NCBI GenBank assembly: GCA_019636515.1
Contig: JAHBXI010000001.1
Span: 372,001-436,000, forward strand
DNA: 64,000 nucleotides
Direction of reading: 5' to 3'
Source of the DNA: Phycisphaeraceae bacterium
GTDB lineage: Bacteria; Planctomycetota; Phycisphaerae; Phycisphaerales; UBA1924
This document shows positions 9,183 through 18,045 of the stretch, in pieces. Position numbers and translations under genes: made by a program. A model generated the notes under the pieces. It worked only from the letters and a program-made list of their open reading frames with translations, did no database searches and was not told the DNA's origin. The number at the start of each line of letters is the position of its first letter. Position 1 is the first letter of the stretch.

Positions 9183-9445
9183 AGTAGTTCTCTCTTCACA
9201 TCCTCATGGTCATGGAGACGCCCATTCCTGATGTCCTCCAAGCTCTCTCTGAAGAGCCGGTAGGAATCGGGATCAGACACGATCTCGATCGTCTCCAATA
9301 CCGTCGCCAAAAACTCGATGTTGACAACCGCAAAGACAGGCTTGTTGTGCCGAGTGACGTGAATCACCCGCTCATCTTTCAGGCGCTCGTCAAGACGAGT
9401 GAACTGGTTTCGAGCTTCAGTGATGTCGAGCGTTTCGGTGGGCAT
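9179..9445 (-). CDS. Phd/YefM-family antitoxin
   Basis: This 88-residue antitoxin is encoded directly before the RelE-like toxin. DITEARNQFTRLDERLKDER and VIHVTRHNKPVFAVVNIEFL are the N-terminal DNA-binding fold of the Phd/YefM family. The acidic and Arg-rich C-terminus (residues 55-88) would neutralise the toxin. AAGGAAA lies 5 bases before the ATG. It probably represses its own promoter in the AT-rich region upstream, where AATGTAC occurs three times. Confidence 0.85.
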   Translation of the reverse strand: MPTETLDITEARNQFTRLDERLKDERVIHVTRHNKPVFAVVNIEFLATVLETIEIVSDPDSYRLFRESLEDIRNGRLHDHEDVKRELL

Positions 9446-9834
9446 GGTTTCCTTCGGTGTGGATGGTGGTCTCTCCTCGTTTCGATGCAGCCGCCTCCTT
9501 TCACGCGACTACACAGAGAATGTACGGACCAATCGGCAGGTTGGCAACGCATCTTCGCCAATTTTTGTGCAAATTAATGTACGCAAGAACTAAAAAATTA
9601 GTACATTTTTCTGTGCAGACACGTTGCCCCCAAATCTTTGGCCCGGATAATCGTGGGAGTAAATCGCCTTTCCCTCCAAGGCCGCGTTTCGATCGTGCCC
9701 TGTTTGGTTGAGGGCACATCGGGCTGCCCCCATTTTCTGTACCAGTCTCTATGAGAGTCGGTACTCGAGGATAGGGGTACACGCTGGCCGGGCCGGAGGG
9801 AGGGGCGCAGCCCCGAACAGTTGTCCGCCCGGCG
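9446..9834. promoter_or_regulatory. AT-rich upstream region of the toxin-antitoxin operon
   Basis: No gene is seen. Bases about 9510-9620 are far more AT-rich than the surroundings. AATGTACG occurs at 9519-9526 and 9576-9583, and its inverse GTACATT at 9601-9607. TGTGCA occurs at 9566-9571 and 9612-9617. These are candidate operator elements for the antitoxin. No clear -35/-10 pair could be fixed. The rest, to 9834, shows only a GGGGC/GCCCC hairpin near the end of the next gene. Confidence 0.45.
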
Positions 9835-10932
9835 TCAGCACCCTTCGATGAATCGCTCGATGAAGAATATGTAGTCGTCGATGTCCACGAACCCCGAGCC
9901 GTCAAAGTCGGCCTGCGGGACTCCCAGCTCGAAATCGATGACAAACGCCGTGAAGTCGTCCGTGTCGACAAAGTCCGAGCGGTCGTAATCGGCCCAGCAG
10001 AAGAACTGCACCTTGTTCGCAAAGCCCCACGACTCGCCCGTTCGGATCGTGAAGAGTTGATCCGTGTCGGTCCAGAACGTGAAAAGGCCCAGGTTCGACG
10101 AGAAAAGCAGCAGGCCGTGGTAGATTTCGCTGGCCAGTTCCATGATCCCCATCGGCTGTCCGGCCTGCGGGTAGAAGGCGAGTTGCTCACCGTCGAAGTC
10201 GTAGTAGTAGATCCCCGCCGGAGCAGATGCCCCGCACACGATCGCCTCACCCGTGTGGTGGTTCACGCCCATCTGCATCGGGCGGTCGATGCCGGAGATG
10301 CCGTCGGACTCGACCAGGCGGCCGAGGTACAGCCCATCGAGCGAGAAACGCTCGATCGCGTTGTTCGTCGCGTTGGACACCAGCAGTTCCCCGCGATCGG
10401 GAGACCACATGATGTCCATCGGGTTGGTCGCGGCAAAGGACCCGACCGGCTGCCCGGTCAAGTCGAACATCAGGATCCGGTCGCCGGGCGCCGAGAAGGA
10501 TGTGCCCGAGTGGCACACGTAGATCGTGTCGTTGTCGGGCACGTACTCCATCCCGCGGACCTGGTCGATCGGGCCGGTCTGGACCTCCCCGTACAGCGGC
10601 GGGGGGTAGTTGATATCCGCCGCGAATCGGTAGATCTTCCGCGTGTCGGGGACGCTCACCCAGATCTGCCTCAGGACGTTGATGGCGTCGAAGGGCGTCC
10701 CGGCAAGGCCGTAGTGCGAGAACGGCATGAAATTGTCGTCCATCACGTACCCGATCACCGAGTTCACCAGCGCCACCGAGCGCCGGGTGTGATTCACCAC
10801 CATCAGGTTGAACGGCTCGTGGTTGCGGATATCCGGGCCGTCACCGTCGTCCTGCGCGAGCGCGGCCGGACAGAGGCACATGGCCGCCCCGATCGCCAGA
10901 CCCGCCACTCCCCGACTCGTTCGATTGGTCAT
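9835..10932 (-). CDS. Secreted GC-type dockerin protein with propeller-like body
   Basis: This 365-residue protein has an N-terminal signal peptide (GLAIGAAMCLCPAALAQ). The body repeats segments such as QIWVSVPDTRKIYRF, GDRILMFDLTGQPVGSF, GELLVSNATNNAIERFSLDG and AGIYYYDFDGEQLAF, the pattern of an NHL/YVTN-type beta-propeller. The last 55 residues hold two calcium-loop-like repeats, DYDRSDFVDTDDFTAFV and DFDGSGFVDIDDYIFFI, preceded by Cys and ending in Gly-Cys. This is the GC-type dockerin seen in Phycisphaerae and probably anchors or sorts the protein. The ligand is unknown. Confidence 0.8.
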   Translation of the reverse strand: MTNRTSRGVAGLAIGAAMCLCPAALAQDDGDGPDIRNHEPFNLMVVNHTRRSVALVNSVIGYVMDDNFMPFSHYGLAGTPFDAINVLRQIWVSVPDTRKIYRFAADINYPPPLYGEVQTGPIDQVRGMEYVPDNDTIYVCHSGTSFSAPGDRILMFDLTGQPVGSFAATNPMDIMWSPDRGELLVSNATNNAIERFSLDGLYLGRLVESDGISGIDRPMQMGVNHHTGEAIVCGASAPAGIYYYDFDGEQLAFYPQAGQPMGIMELASEIYHGLLLFSSNLGLFTFWTDTDQLFTIRTGESWGFANKVQFFCWADYDRSDFVDTDDFTAFVIDFELGVPQADFDGSGFVDIDDYIFFIERFIEGC

Positions 10933-11287
10933 CCTTCACGCCTCCTGATCGAGAGATTCCGTCCTGGGCCACGGATAACGCCGGCACACGGATCGCGTCC
11001 CCATCAGCGGAATGCCTGGAACGGCACCACCGCTCACGGCGAACCCCGGACGTGTATTTCACGATAACCGACACCGTCTGGTTCGCCAACATCCCTTCGC
11101 CGGTTTCACGAACCTCGCCGCAACCGCACAAACTCCAAACACGAGAACCGGAACACAGGCTTCCCGGTTCCCGCGGCACGACGTATCGACCAAATCACCA
11201 GGTCGCTTGGACGGGTATCGCCCGGAGGAGCGGCTCGATGCCCACATCCGAATGGGATGAGGATGAACACGGCCGCCGCGGCTGATC
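10933..11287. other. Intergenic region upstream of the dockerin gene
   Basis: These 355 bases separate two minus-strand genes. They hold the leader of the dockerin gene. I see no credible reading frame, RNA gene or clear terminator, and no confident promoter. Confidence 0.35.
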
Positions 11288-11761
11288 TCAGGTGACCGGG
11301 GTGATCCTGGGCTCGGTCGGCGGCCAGGGATCATCGGGCGGACGCTGATCCTCGGGCATGTCCGGCGTGGGGGCCGCGGTCCCCGGGGATTCGTGCCCGG
11401 CGTGCTCGGCGGAGGCCTCGACGGGGACGGGACTGGTCAGGCCCGACGTTCCGAGTGCCGAGGCGGAGGGCTTGTGCCGGCGGGGGGCTCGCGGCGCGGC
11501 GGGCGCGACCCGCGAACCCGCGGGCTTCCTCGCAACCGTGCGTCGAGCGGGCTTCTTGGCGGTTCGCCGGGAGGCTTTCTTGGTCCCCTTTGACCCGGCC
11601 TTGCGCCCGGCCTTTCGGGCCGTCGAGCCACGCGCCCGTACCGCGCGTGCCTTTTTCTTCGTTGTCTTTTTCGCCGCTCTCTTGAGGGCCTTGACCATCT
11701 TGCGCCTGGCGTTGGTCAGTCTTTTCTTCTTCGCGACTTTCCGCCGTGCCTTCTTTGCCAT
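11288..11761 (-). CDS. Histone H1-like Lys/Arg/Ala-rich protein
   Basis: This 157-residue protein has two halves. Residues 1-95 are extremely basic, with runs such as KKTTKKKARAVRARG and GTKKASRRTAKKPARRT, resembling bacterial H1-like DNA-binding proteins (Hc1/AlgP type). Residues 100-157 are Pro/Glu/Ala-rich and close to neutral or acidic (PDMPEDQRPPDDPWPPTEPR). It may compact or bind DNA or RNA. Composition alone supports this, since low-complexity sequence gives no reliable homology. It sits downstream of the Mrp-type gene's 3' end on the same strand. Confidence 0.6.
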   Translation of the reverse strand: MAKKARRKVAKKKRLTNARRKMVKALKRAAKKTTKKKARAVRARGSTARKAGRKAGSKGTKKASRRTAKKPARRTVARKPAGSRVAPAAPRAPRRHKPSASALGTSGLTSPVPVEASAEHAGHESPGTAAPTPDMPEDQRPPDDPWPPTEPRITPVT

Positions 11762-11850
11762 GGGTGTTCGCCTCCTCTGGAGACACGGTAGGTTCTACCA
11801 GACTCCACGCCGCGCCGCAACAACCCTCGGGCGCGGCCGGGGATTCGATA

Positions 11851-13065
11851 TCAGGAAATCGTCAGCGTCGGGCGGGACGACCCGGCTCGCATGGATTCGA
11901 GCGTCACCTGGCTTATCAGGTTCGTGGCGAACCGCTCGAACGAGTCCGCCAGTTCGGTCCCGGCCGCGAAGTTGCCCGACGGATCCCCGCGGTCGCTGTT
12001 GATCCGCAGGGCGGGCGTGATCGGGATCGACCCCAGGAACGGGACCCCCAGCCGCTGGGCCATCTGCTCGGCCCCGCCACGTCCGAAGATGTCGTACGAG
12101 ACGCCGTGCTCGCAGACGAAATAACTCATGTTCTCGACGACGCCCAGGACGGGGATACCCAACTGCTGGAACATCCTTGCCGCCCTGACGGCGTCGTCCT
12201 GGGCCACGCGCTGGGGCGTACACACCACGACCGCCCCCGTAAGCCGCAGGGCCTGGGCCATGGTCAACGGGACATCCCCCGTCCCGGGCGGCAGGTCGAT
12301 CACCAGGTAATCGAGATCCCCCCAGTTGGTCTGCTCGGTCAATTGCTTGAACGCCCCGTGCGCCATCGGTCCACGCCAGATCAGGGGCTTTTCCGGGTCA
12401 ACCAGTTTGCCGATCGTCATGGACTTGATCCCGTGAACCACGAACGGCTGGAGACGACCGCCGTGGGTCGTGACATCCATCCCGCCCAGGCCCAGCATCG
12501 TCGGGAGGCTTGGCCCGTAGATGTCCCCGTCGAGCAGGCCGACCATGTGACCGCGCCTCGCCAGCGCCACGGCAAGGTTCACCGCGACGGTGCTTTTGCC
12601 GACGCCGCCCTTGCCCGCCCCCACCGCGATGATCCGATCGACCCCCGGCAAGGCGGACGCGGTGCTCCGCGGCGTCGGCGCCGGGTGACGGCCCGTCGCC
12701 TCGACAGGACGAGCGGATGAAGGACCCGTCCCGGGAGCCTTGTCCGCGGGGGGGTGGGGAGTGCGAAGGCTCCGGGCGGGACTGACCGAATGCACCACCG
12801 TCCCGGCGTCGTCCACGAACTCGACGACAAGCGAGTCGAGCCCCCGGCCCGAAGATTCCCAGACACCCGCGGCCGCCGCTCCCACCGCCGATGCGGTTGA
12901 TTCCCACGCCGGGCGGGTGGACTCGGGGAGGTGGATCTTCACGCTCGCCGTGTTCTCGCACAGCGCGATCCACTGCAACGCTCCGGTCGAGACCAGGTCG
13001 CCGTCGGTTCCGGGGGCGGGCACCGATCGCAACGCATCACGCACATCTTCTTTCTGAACAGCCAT
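11851..13065 (-). CDS. mrp: Mrp/NBP35-type iron-sulfur carrier ATPase
   Basis: It is a P-loop ATPase thought to carry Fe-S clusters to apoproteins. The protein has 404 residues from MAVQKEDVRDAL. An N-terminal MIP18-like domain (about 1-85) is followed by a Pro/Ala linker and the ATPase domain with deviant Walker A GAGKGGVGKSTVAVNLA, LLDGDIYGPSLP and VIDLPPGTGDVPLT. In most Mrp proteins the stretch after NMSYF contains CxxC; here it reads CEHG, so the second cysteine is missing. Binding of a cluster at the dimer interface may therefore differ. Confidence 0.88.
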   Translation of the reverse strand: MAVQKEDVRDALRSVPAPGTDGDLVSTGALQWIALCENTASVKIHLPESTRPAWESTASAVGAAAAGVWESSGRGLDSLVVEFVDDAGTVVHSVSPARSLRTPHPPADKAPGTGPSSARPVEATGRHPAPTPRSTASALPGVDRIIAVGAGKGGVGKSTVAVNLAVALARRGHMVGLLDGDIYGPSLPTMLGLGGMDVTTHGGRLQPFVVHGIKSMTIGKLVDPEKPLIWRGPMAHGAFKQLTEQTNWGDLDYLVIDLPPGTGDVPLTMAQALRLTGAVVVCTPQRVAQDDAVRAARMFQQLGIPVLGVVENMSYFVCEHGVSYDIFGRGGAEQMAQRLGVPFLGSIPITPALRINSDRGDPSGNFAAGTELADSFERFATNLISQVTLESMRAGSSRPTLTIS

Positions 13066-13434
13066 GAAAGGGCATCTCCGGCCGCTCCCCCGCGGCGGGC
13101 CATCCGGGGAGCGGGTCCGCGCCGCGGCGCAAGGGGGCCTCCTGGGGCGAGCCTGATAATAGTGACGCCGAAGCGTCGATCCCCGGTTGCCGACGGCGGC
13201 CGATTCCGCCATCGAGGCCTTGTGATGCAATGAAGGGCGGGCCCGTGCGTTCTGCCTGGGCGGGACGATGAAAGGACCGCGGCGAGGGAACGGACGACGG
13301 GCATGAAGCGGTTATCCGGCGCGATGCGGTGATGCGATCGTACCGGCCACCCGATGAGGCCCCGGCCACGCCGACTCTCACGGATCCCCCGGTGTTCGCC
13401 GCCCCGCGCGGCCCCAACCACGGAGCACTCGACC
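13066..13434. other. Divergent intergenic region
   Basis: These 369 bases lie between the divergent mrp and LTxxQ-like genes and must hold both promoters. No promoter could be assigned with confidence, and no additional gene or RNA is recognisable. Confidence 0.35.
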
Positions 13435-14385
13435 ATGAAACACGTTTCCTGGATGCGTACGACGATTCGATCGACCGCGGTGCTGGCCTGGGTGCTGGCG
13501 CTTGCGGCCGGCCAGGCCAACGCCCAGCCGGAGAAAAAACGACCGGCCGGTCCGCCACCGGACCATGTCCTCAAAGGGCCGCACGTCGAGGACAACAGCG
13601 TCCCCGGTCAGCGCGGACGATTCGCCGGCGGACGCCCGGACCAGCGGGGACAGCAGGGCCAGGACCCTCGCCAGATGGTGCGGGCCATCGGCGTGCTGCG
13701 CGGCGAATCCACGCCCGCGGCGGATCGCCTGACCCCGGAGCAGGAGCGACAACTCGACGCGATCCAGGATGGCGCTCGCGAAAAGATGCGTGCGTTCGCC
13801 GAGGCTCATCGCGAGGAGATCACCCAACTCCGGTCGCAACTGGGGCCGCAGGCCCGCCGCCAGGTGGACCAGCGACTTCGCTCGATGCCGGGCCTCATGG
13901 GACCGGAAGGACGCCCGCGCGACGACCAGGATCAGCAGCGAGGCAGACCCGCCCGCCGGGCCGGCGGGGATGAAATGAGCCCCGACACGGATGCCGCGGG
14001 GGAGAAAGCCGCGATGGAACGCCTCCGCGCCATCGCGGAAATGGCTCCCGATATGAGGGATTCCCAGACGAAGGCCTGGGGAGTTCTCTCCGCATCGCAG
14101 AAGGCCATCGTCGAGAAGGAAATCGCCCGCCAGCGCTCGGAGAATGCCTCGCGTCCGGAGGGCGGGCCGCGGGGAGGACCTCGGATCCCGCCCGAGGCCA
14201 TCCGTCCGGACGGCTCGGTTGACCTTTCCAAACTGCCGCAGGGCATGCGCGAGAGGCTCGAGCGTCTCACGCCAGAGGAGCGAGAGCAGGCTCTCAAGCG
14301 GCTTGCCGAGAGGCCCGCGGACGGTGGCCAACGGCGCGGGGGTGAACGGGGCGCCAAGCCCGGCGACACCAGCGGACGGAAGTAA
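13435..14385 (+). CDS. Exported protein with LTxxQ/Spy-like helices
   Basis: This 316-residue protein starts at MKHVSWMRTTIRS (13435), with a signal peptide ending near GQANA (residue 28). The mature part is Gln/Arg/Pro-rich. Two helical segments, RLTPEQERQLDAIQDGAREK with EAHREEITQLRSQLG (about 98-135) and MRDSQTKAWGVLSASQKAIV (about 205-225), resemble the LTxxQ motifs of periplasmic Spy/CpxP-like proteins. LTPEEREQALKRLAERP recurs near the C-terminus. A chaperone or stress role is possible but not demonstrated. A strong terminator follows. Confidence 0.5.
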   Translation: MKHVSWMRTTIRSTAVLAWVLALAAGQANAQPEKKRPAGPPPDHVLKGPHVEDNSVPGQRGRFAGGRPDQRGQQGQDPRQMVRAIGVLRGESTPAADRLTPEQERQLDAIQDGAREKMRAFAEAHREEITQLRSQLGPQARRQVDQRLRSMPGLMGPEGRPRDDQDQQRGRPARRAGGDEMSPDTDAAGEKAAMERLRAIAEMAPDMRDSQTKAWGVLSASQKAIVEKEIARQRSENASRPEGGPRGGPRIPPEAIRPDGSVDLSKLPQGMRERLERLTPEEREQALKRLAERPADGGQRRGGERGAKPGDTSGRK

Positions 14386-14420
14386 GCCCGCCCACGATCT
14401 CCGGAACGATTGAATGTTCA

Positions 14421-14450
14421 GACGGACGCCTTCGGGCGTCCGTTTTCATT
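14421..14450 (+). terminator. Rho-independent terminator
   Basis: ACGGACGCC, loop TTC(G), GGCGTCCGT, then TTTTCATTTCATCG. It ends the upstream plus-strand gene. The tail CGTTTTCATTTCATCG recurs exactly after the terminator at 29188. Confidence 0.85.
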
Positions 14451-14821
14451 TCATCGTGATCTCGGCACTAGGGTATTTGCCCGTAAAACGCGGCGATTGA
14501 CTCGCTCAACATCAAAAAGACCACGAATTCCTGTGCAGAACCTGTCGGTTCGGGGATTGTTTTTTCAGTGCCGGGCGAATTAACCCGATAATACCGAATA
14601 CACTCTCCCCCTTCCCATTGATCTCTCTCTCCTCCAGCGGGGCGCTGACGAAATACGAGGCGCCCTGCTTGTTTTTTTGTCCCCAGGCGGATCGATCGCG
14701 TGGAAACAGGCCGTGTGGTGGAAGCAGGCCGTGTTGTCGTCGGCGGGCGCCGGCGCCGGGTGAACGGCTCGTCGCGGTCACCTGCTTGGGGGGCTGATCG
14801 GCTCTGCTCGCATACTGTCGG
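14451..14821. other. Lower-GC intergenic region
   Basis: About 370 bases, noticeably richer in A/T than the neighbours in 14465-14690. GGGCGC at 14640-14645 pairs with GCGCCC at 14660-14665 and is followed by a seven-T run at 14672, which resembles a second terminator. Reading frames exist on the minus strand but none looks coding. This could be a decayed gene or a transferred remnant. Confidence 0.35.
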
Positions 14822-15916
14822 ATGATGGGATCTCAAGCCCAACCTGGAAGCGACGGGCGGCTCACGGCCGATGGATCGAGGCGGCGCCGAGTCCTTGTCA
14901 CGGGCGCGGCGGGCTTCATCGGGTCGCACGTGGCCGAGCGTCTCCTTCGGACGGGCGCCGAGGTCCTGGCGATCGACAACCTCGACCCCATGTACGACGT
15001 GGGGATCAAGCGGACCAACCTCGCCGACCTGCGACGGGAAGCGTCGCAACCCGGACGCGGGAACTTCGAGTTCCTCGAGGCGGATCTCAACCGCGCGGAC
15101 GTGGTCGGGCCGTGGCTCGACGCCCACCGGCCGGGAACGATCATCCACCTGGCGGCGCGGGCGGGTGTCCGCCCGAGCATCCTCGACCCGGTCGGCTATT
15201 GCCAGAGCAACATCACCGCGACGGCGGCGTTGCTCTCCCACGCCGCGCGTATCAACTGCGGGCGCTTCGTCATGGCGTCCTCCAGTTCGGTCTACGGCAA
15301 TTCGGAGGTGGTTCCCTTTGACGAGCCGCGCGATGTATCCGATCCGGTCAGTCCCTACGCGGCGACGAAGAAGTCCTGCGAACTGCTGGGCTCGTGCCAC
15401 CACCACCTGACGGGCATGCCGACCGCGTGTCTCCGCTTCTTTACGGTCTATGGCCCGCGGCAGCGCCCGGACCTGGCGATCCAGTCTTTCATGATGAAGA
15501 TCGCTCGCGGCGAGACATTGACCGTGTACGGCCAGGGAACAAGCCGGGACTACACGTACATCGACGACGTGGTGGACGGCGTGCTCGCGGCGTGCGAAGC
15601 GATCCCCGGACACGGGTTTCGCATCTGGAACCTCGGCAGCGACCAGCCGGTGGTCCTGGACGACATGGTGCGCACGATCGCGCGGGTCGTCGGGCGTGAA
15701 GCCCGGATCGAGCGCCAACCCATGCAGCCGGGCGATGTCGTGCGCACATGGGCGGACCTGCGAAGAGCCGCCGCCGAACTCAACTATCGACCGAAAACAC
15801 CATTTGCCGAGGGCGTCAAGCGCCAGTGGGAATGGAACTCCCGCGGCGGCGTGGATCGCGAGGGGGTTTCTCTCGCCGATGGTTCGCCCGTCGTTCGGGG
15901 CGCCCGGGTCACGTGA
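14822..15916 (+). CDS. NAD-dependent sugar-nucleotide epimerase (UDP-glucuronate 4-epimerase type)
   Basis: This is an extended short-chain dehydrogenase of 364 residues. VLVTGAAGFIGSHVAERLL (about 24-42) binds NAD, and DNLDPMYDVGIKRTNLADL after strand 2 resembles UDP-glucuronate epimerases. The catalytic residues appear as MASSSSVYGNSE and YAATKKSCELL (YxxxK). CLRFFTVYGPRQRPDLAI is the substrate-binding segment characteristic of the same group. It would interconvert UDP-glucuronate and UDP-galacturonate, using the product of the dehydrogenase at 2918. ATG at 14825 is an equally good start. Confidence 0.85.
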   Translation: MMGSQAQPGSDGRLTADGSRRRRVLVTGAAGFIGSHVAERLLRTGAEVLAIDNLDPMYDVGIKRTNLADLRREASQPGRGNFEFLEADLNRADVVGPWLDAHRPGTIIHLAARAGVRPSILDPVGYCQSNITATAALLSHAARINCGRFVMASSSSVYGNSEVVPFDEPRDVSDPVSPYAATKKSCELLGSCHHHLTGMPTACLRFFTVYGPRQRPDLAIQSFMMKIARGETLTVYGQGTSRDYTYIDDVVDGVLAACEAIPGHGFRIWNLGSDQPVVLDDMVRTIARVVGREARIERQPMQPGDVVRTWADLRRAAAELNYRPKTPFAEGVKRQWEWNSRGGVDREGVSLADGSPVVRGARVT

Positions 15917-16014
15917 ACGCCTCGTGCCTTCGAGCGTATGACCTCAGGGCAAGTGGCCGACCGACCACGCGCCGCCAGCCGAGGCGTCGCCGGTGAAGAT
16001 CCCAGGAGCATTGC

Positions 16015-17997
16015 GTGAGATCGATCGCCAAGACCTTCCGACTCTCGATGGCGACCGCCGCCACGTTCGTTCTCTCGGCCTGGCCGGCGCTCGGGGCTGC
16101 TCCGTCGGCGAATGGCCCGAGCCAGCCCGGTCCGGCCGCGCCCACACGAGAGGTCGTCGAGCACGCGCTGACCTCGGCCAAGCGCCTTGGTGAACGGGCC
16201 GCTTCCATACGAGCGCAGGTCCAGGTCTACGGCACCGTCGTGGTGGTTCCCGACGACGCCAACTCCTACATCGAGGCGATCGCCGCCTGGTCTCCGGCCG
16301 GTCGATACCCGGTGCTGATCGACGACGGGTCGATGCGGGCCGCCGAGGACATCGCCCGCTTCGTGCGAGCCTACTCGCCCGAGACGGTGGTTCGATGGGC
16401 CTCCGGGGGAGAACCCGACGCGCCGGGCAAGCAGATGCCCGATCGGGTTCCCGGGGGCGTGCCCGAGCATCACCCGGCGAAACTCAGGGCGATGGTGGAC
16501 TGGGCTTTGGGACGATCCTGGGGGCTTGACAAGCCCGCTTCGTCGGTCGCTGATTTTCTCTCGCACCTTCGGGACATGAACCTGACGCCGCCGGGGATTG
16601 TCCTTTGCAACCCGGAGGATCCGGCGTGGACCGCGGGCCTGGCGCTGGCCGCCGGTCACGGCCAGCCGATCGCGTGGGTGAAGGCGCCCCAGGCCCCCGG
16701 GGGCACCATGAACGCCGCGCAGGCCGAGGCGCTGGTGAAGGCGGCCGACGAGGCCTGCCGAGCGACGGGGCTGCGCTACGACGCGCTGGGGGACGACCTC
16801 GACGCCGTCTCCCTGTGCATGAACGTGCCCTCCAAGTTTCCCACCGGGGAGGGTGAGAAGATGATCATGGCCGCGACGTCCGACGTCGTGGGTCGGCGCA
16901 ACTTCGCCGTGGTCGGGGAGAACGCCCAGCGATGGGCCTGGTCGAGCGTGGTGTGGGGGTCGCGCCCGCGGGCCGCGTACGCCGCCATGTGCTCGCTGTT
17001 CCTGGCGCCGTCGCGCGCGTGGATCTTTGACGGCTACGGGGACGAAGGGGCGTTCGCGGCGTTCAACGGGACCAAGGCCGGGGACCACCTTCGGCGGATG
17101 GCCCGGCTTGAAGTGGACGTGGACGACAAGCCCGACCAGAGCGACCGGCGGTGGCGAACGAGAGCCTCCAGGCCGATCGACGCCTCGCTGGTCATGGTCA
17201 ACACGATGGGCAACGCGGATTTCTTCGATGTCCGTCCCGGCCGTCTCAAGCCCGCCGACATCCCCCTGCTCAACATCCCGGCCGCGGTGTACTTCGTGCA
17301 TTCGTGGTCGGCGGCGGACGTGAGCGCGGGATCCACGGTGGCGGGGCGGTGGTTCAACCACGGGGTATTCGCGTACCTGGGTTCGGTGCAGGAACCGTAC
17401 CTTCACGCCTTTGTCCCGACCCCGGTGATGGCGGCGCGGCTGGCGCAGATGTTCCCGTGGGCCGCGGCCACGCGGGCCGAGTCCGCCCCCATATGGAAGA
17501 TCGCCTGCTTCGGGGATCCGCTGTGGACCTTCGGGCCGGTCGGCAAGAGGATCTCGGCCGCCGATGGGCGGCCGATGCCGCTCAAGGAACCGACGGCGTT
17601 GGCCGAGGACCTCAAGGCCGCGCTCAAGGGCGGAGAGTTCGCCACCGCCGCCCGTCTGCTGGTCATGACCGGGCGCGACGCCGACGTCGCCCGGCTGACC
17701 GACTCGATGCTCTCCGACAGGCCCGCGTCGGTCACCAGCGACTTCGTCGCGGCCGCGCTGCCCGCCTTCCACCGCGCGGACAGGATGGACCTGATCATCC
17801 AGACGTACGAACGGCTCGACAACCAGCCCGCATCCGACGAGTACCTGCGCGACGTGCTGTGGCTCGCCTGCCAGGACGCGATCGCCGACGAACCGACGCC
17901 CCGCCTGGTCGAGATCCTCTCTCGCAATATCCGCATCGAGAACCGCGACCGCGACGAGGTGCTGGTCAAGGCCGCCCGGACACGGCTTGGGATGTAG
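16015..17997 (+). CDS. Exported protein of unknown function, 660 residues
   Basis: GTG at 16015 is preceded by AGGAG with 6 bases spacing, which fixes the start. A signal peptide covers about residues 1-28 (ATFVLSAWPALGAAPS). I do not recognise the family. The mature N-terminal half contains GTVVVVPDDANSYIEAIAAW and a Rossmann-like feel, the middle has DGYGDEGAFAAFNGTK, and the C-terminal 130 residues form short helices (LLVMTGRDADVARLTDSML, LIIQTYERLDNQ) that resemble TPR-like repeats. It stands alone between two plus/minus neighbours. Confidence 0.6.
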   Translation: MRSIAKTFRLSMATAATFVLSAWPALGAAPSANGPSQPGPAAPTREVVEHALTSAKRLGERAASIRAQVQVYGTVVVVPDDANSYIEAIAAWSPAGRYPVLIDDGSMRAAEDIARFVRAYSPETVVRWASGGEPDAPGKQMPDRVPGGVPEHHPAKLRAMVDWALGRSWGLDKPASSVADFLSHLRDMNLTPPGIVLCNPEDPAWTAGLALAAGHGQPIAWVKAPQAPGGTMNAAQAEALVKAADEACRATGLRYDALGDDLDAVSLCMNVPSKFPTGEGEKMIMAATSDVVGRRNFAVVGENAQRWAWSSVVWGSRPRAAYAAMCSLFLAPSRAWIFDGYGDEGAFAAFNGTKAGDHLRRMARLEVDVDDKPDQSDRRWRTRASRPIDASLVMVNTMGNADFFDVRPGRLKPADIPLLNIPAAVYFVHSWSAADVSAGSTVAGRWFNHGVFAYLGSVQEPYLHAFVPTPVMAARLAQMFPWAAATRAESAPIWKIACFGDPLWTFGPVGKRISAADGRPMPLKEPTALAEDLKAALKGGEFATAARLLVMTGRDADVARLTDSMLSDRPASVTSDFVAAALPAFHRADRMDLIIQTYERLDNQPASDEYLRDVLWLACQDAIADEPTPRLVEILSRNIRIENRDRDEVLVKAARTRLGM

Positions 17998-18045
17998 CGG
18001 GCACGCGAGCGATGCGCCAAACCGCGACGCCTCCGGGCACGGCCG

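Noticed and set aside
14468..14820. Minus-strand reading frames in the low-GC gap
   Set aside because: No start with a ribosome binding site and no recognisable protein; the region is reported only as intergenic.
15784..17772. Minus-strand frame of 662 codons
   Set aside because: It overlaps two plus-strand genes with good start sites and signal peptides, and it is Arg/Pro/Gly-rich without domains.
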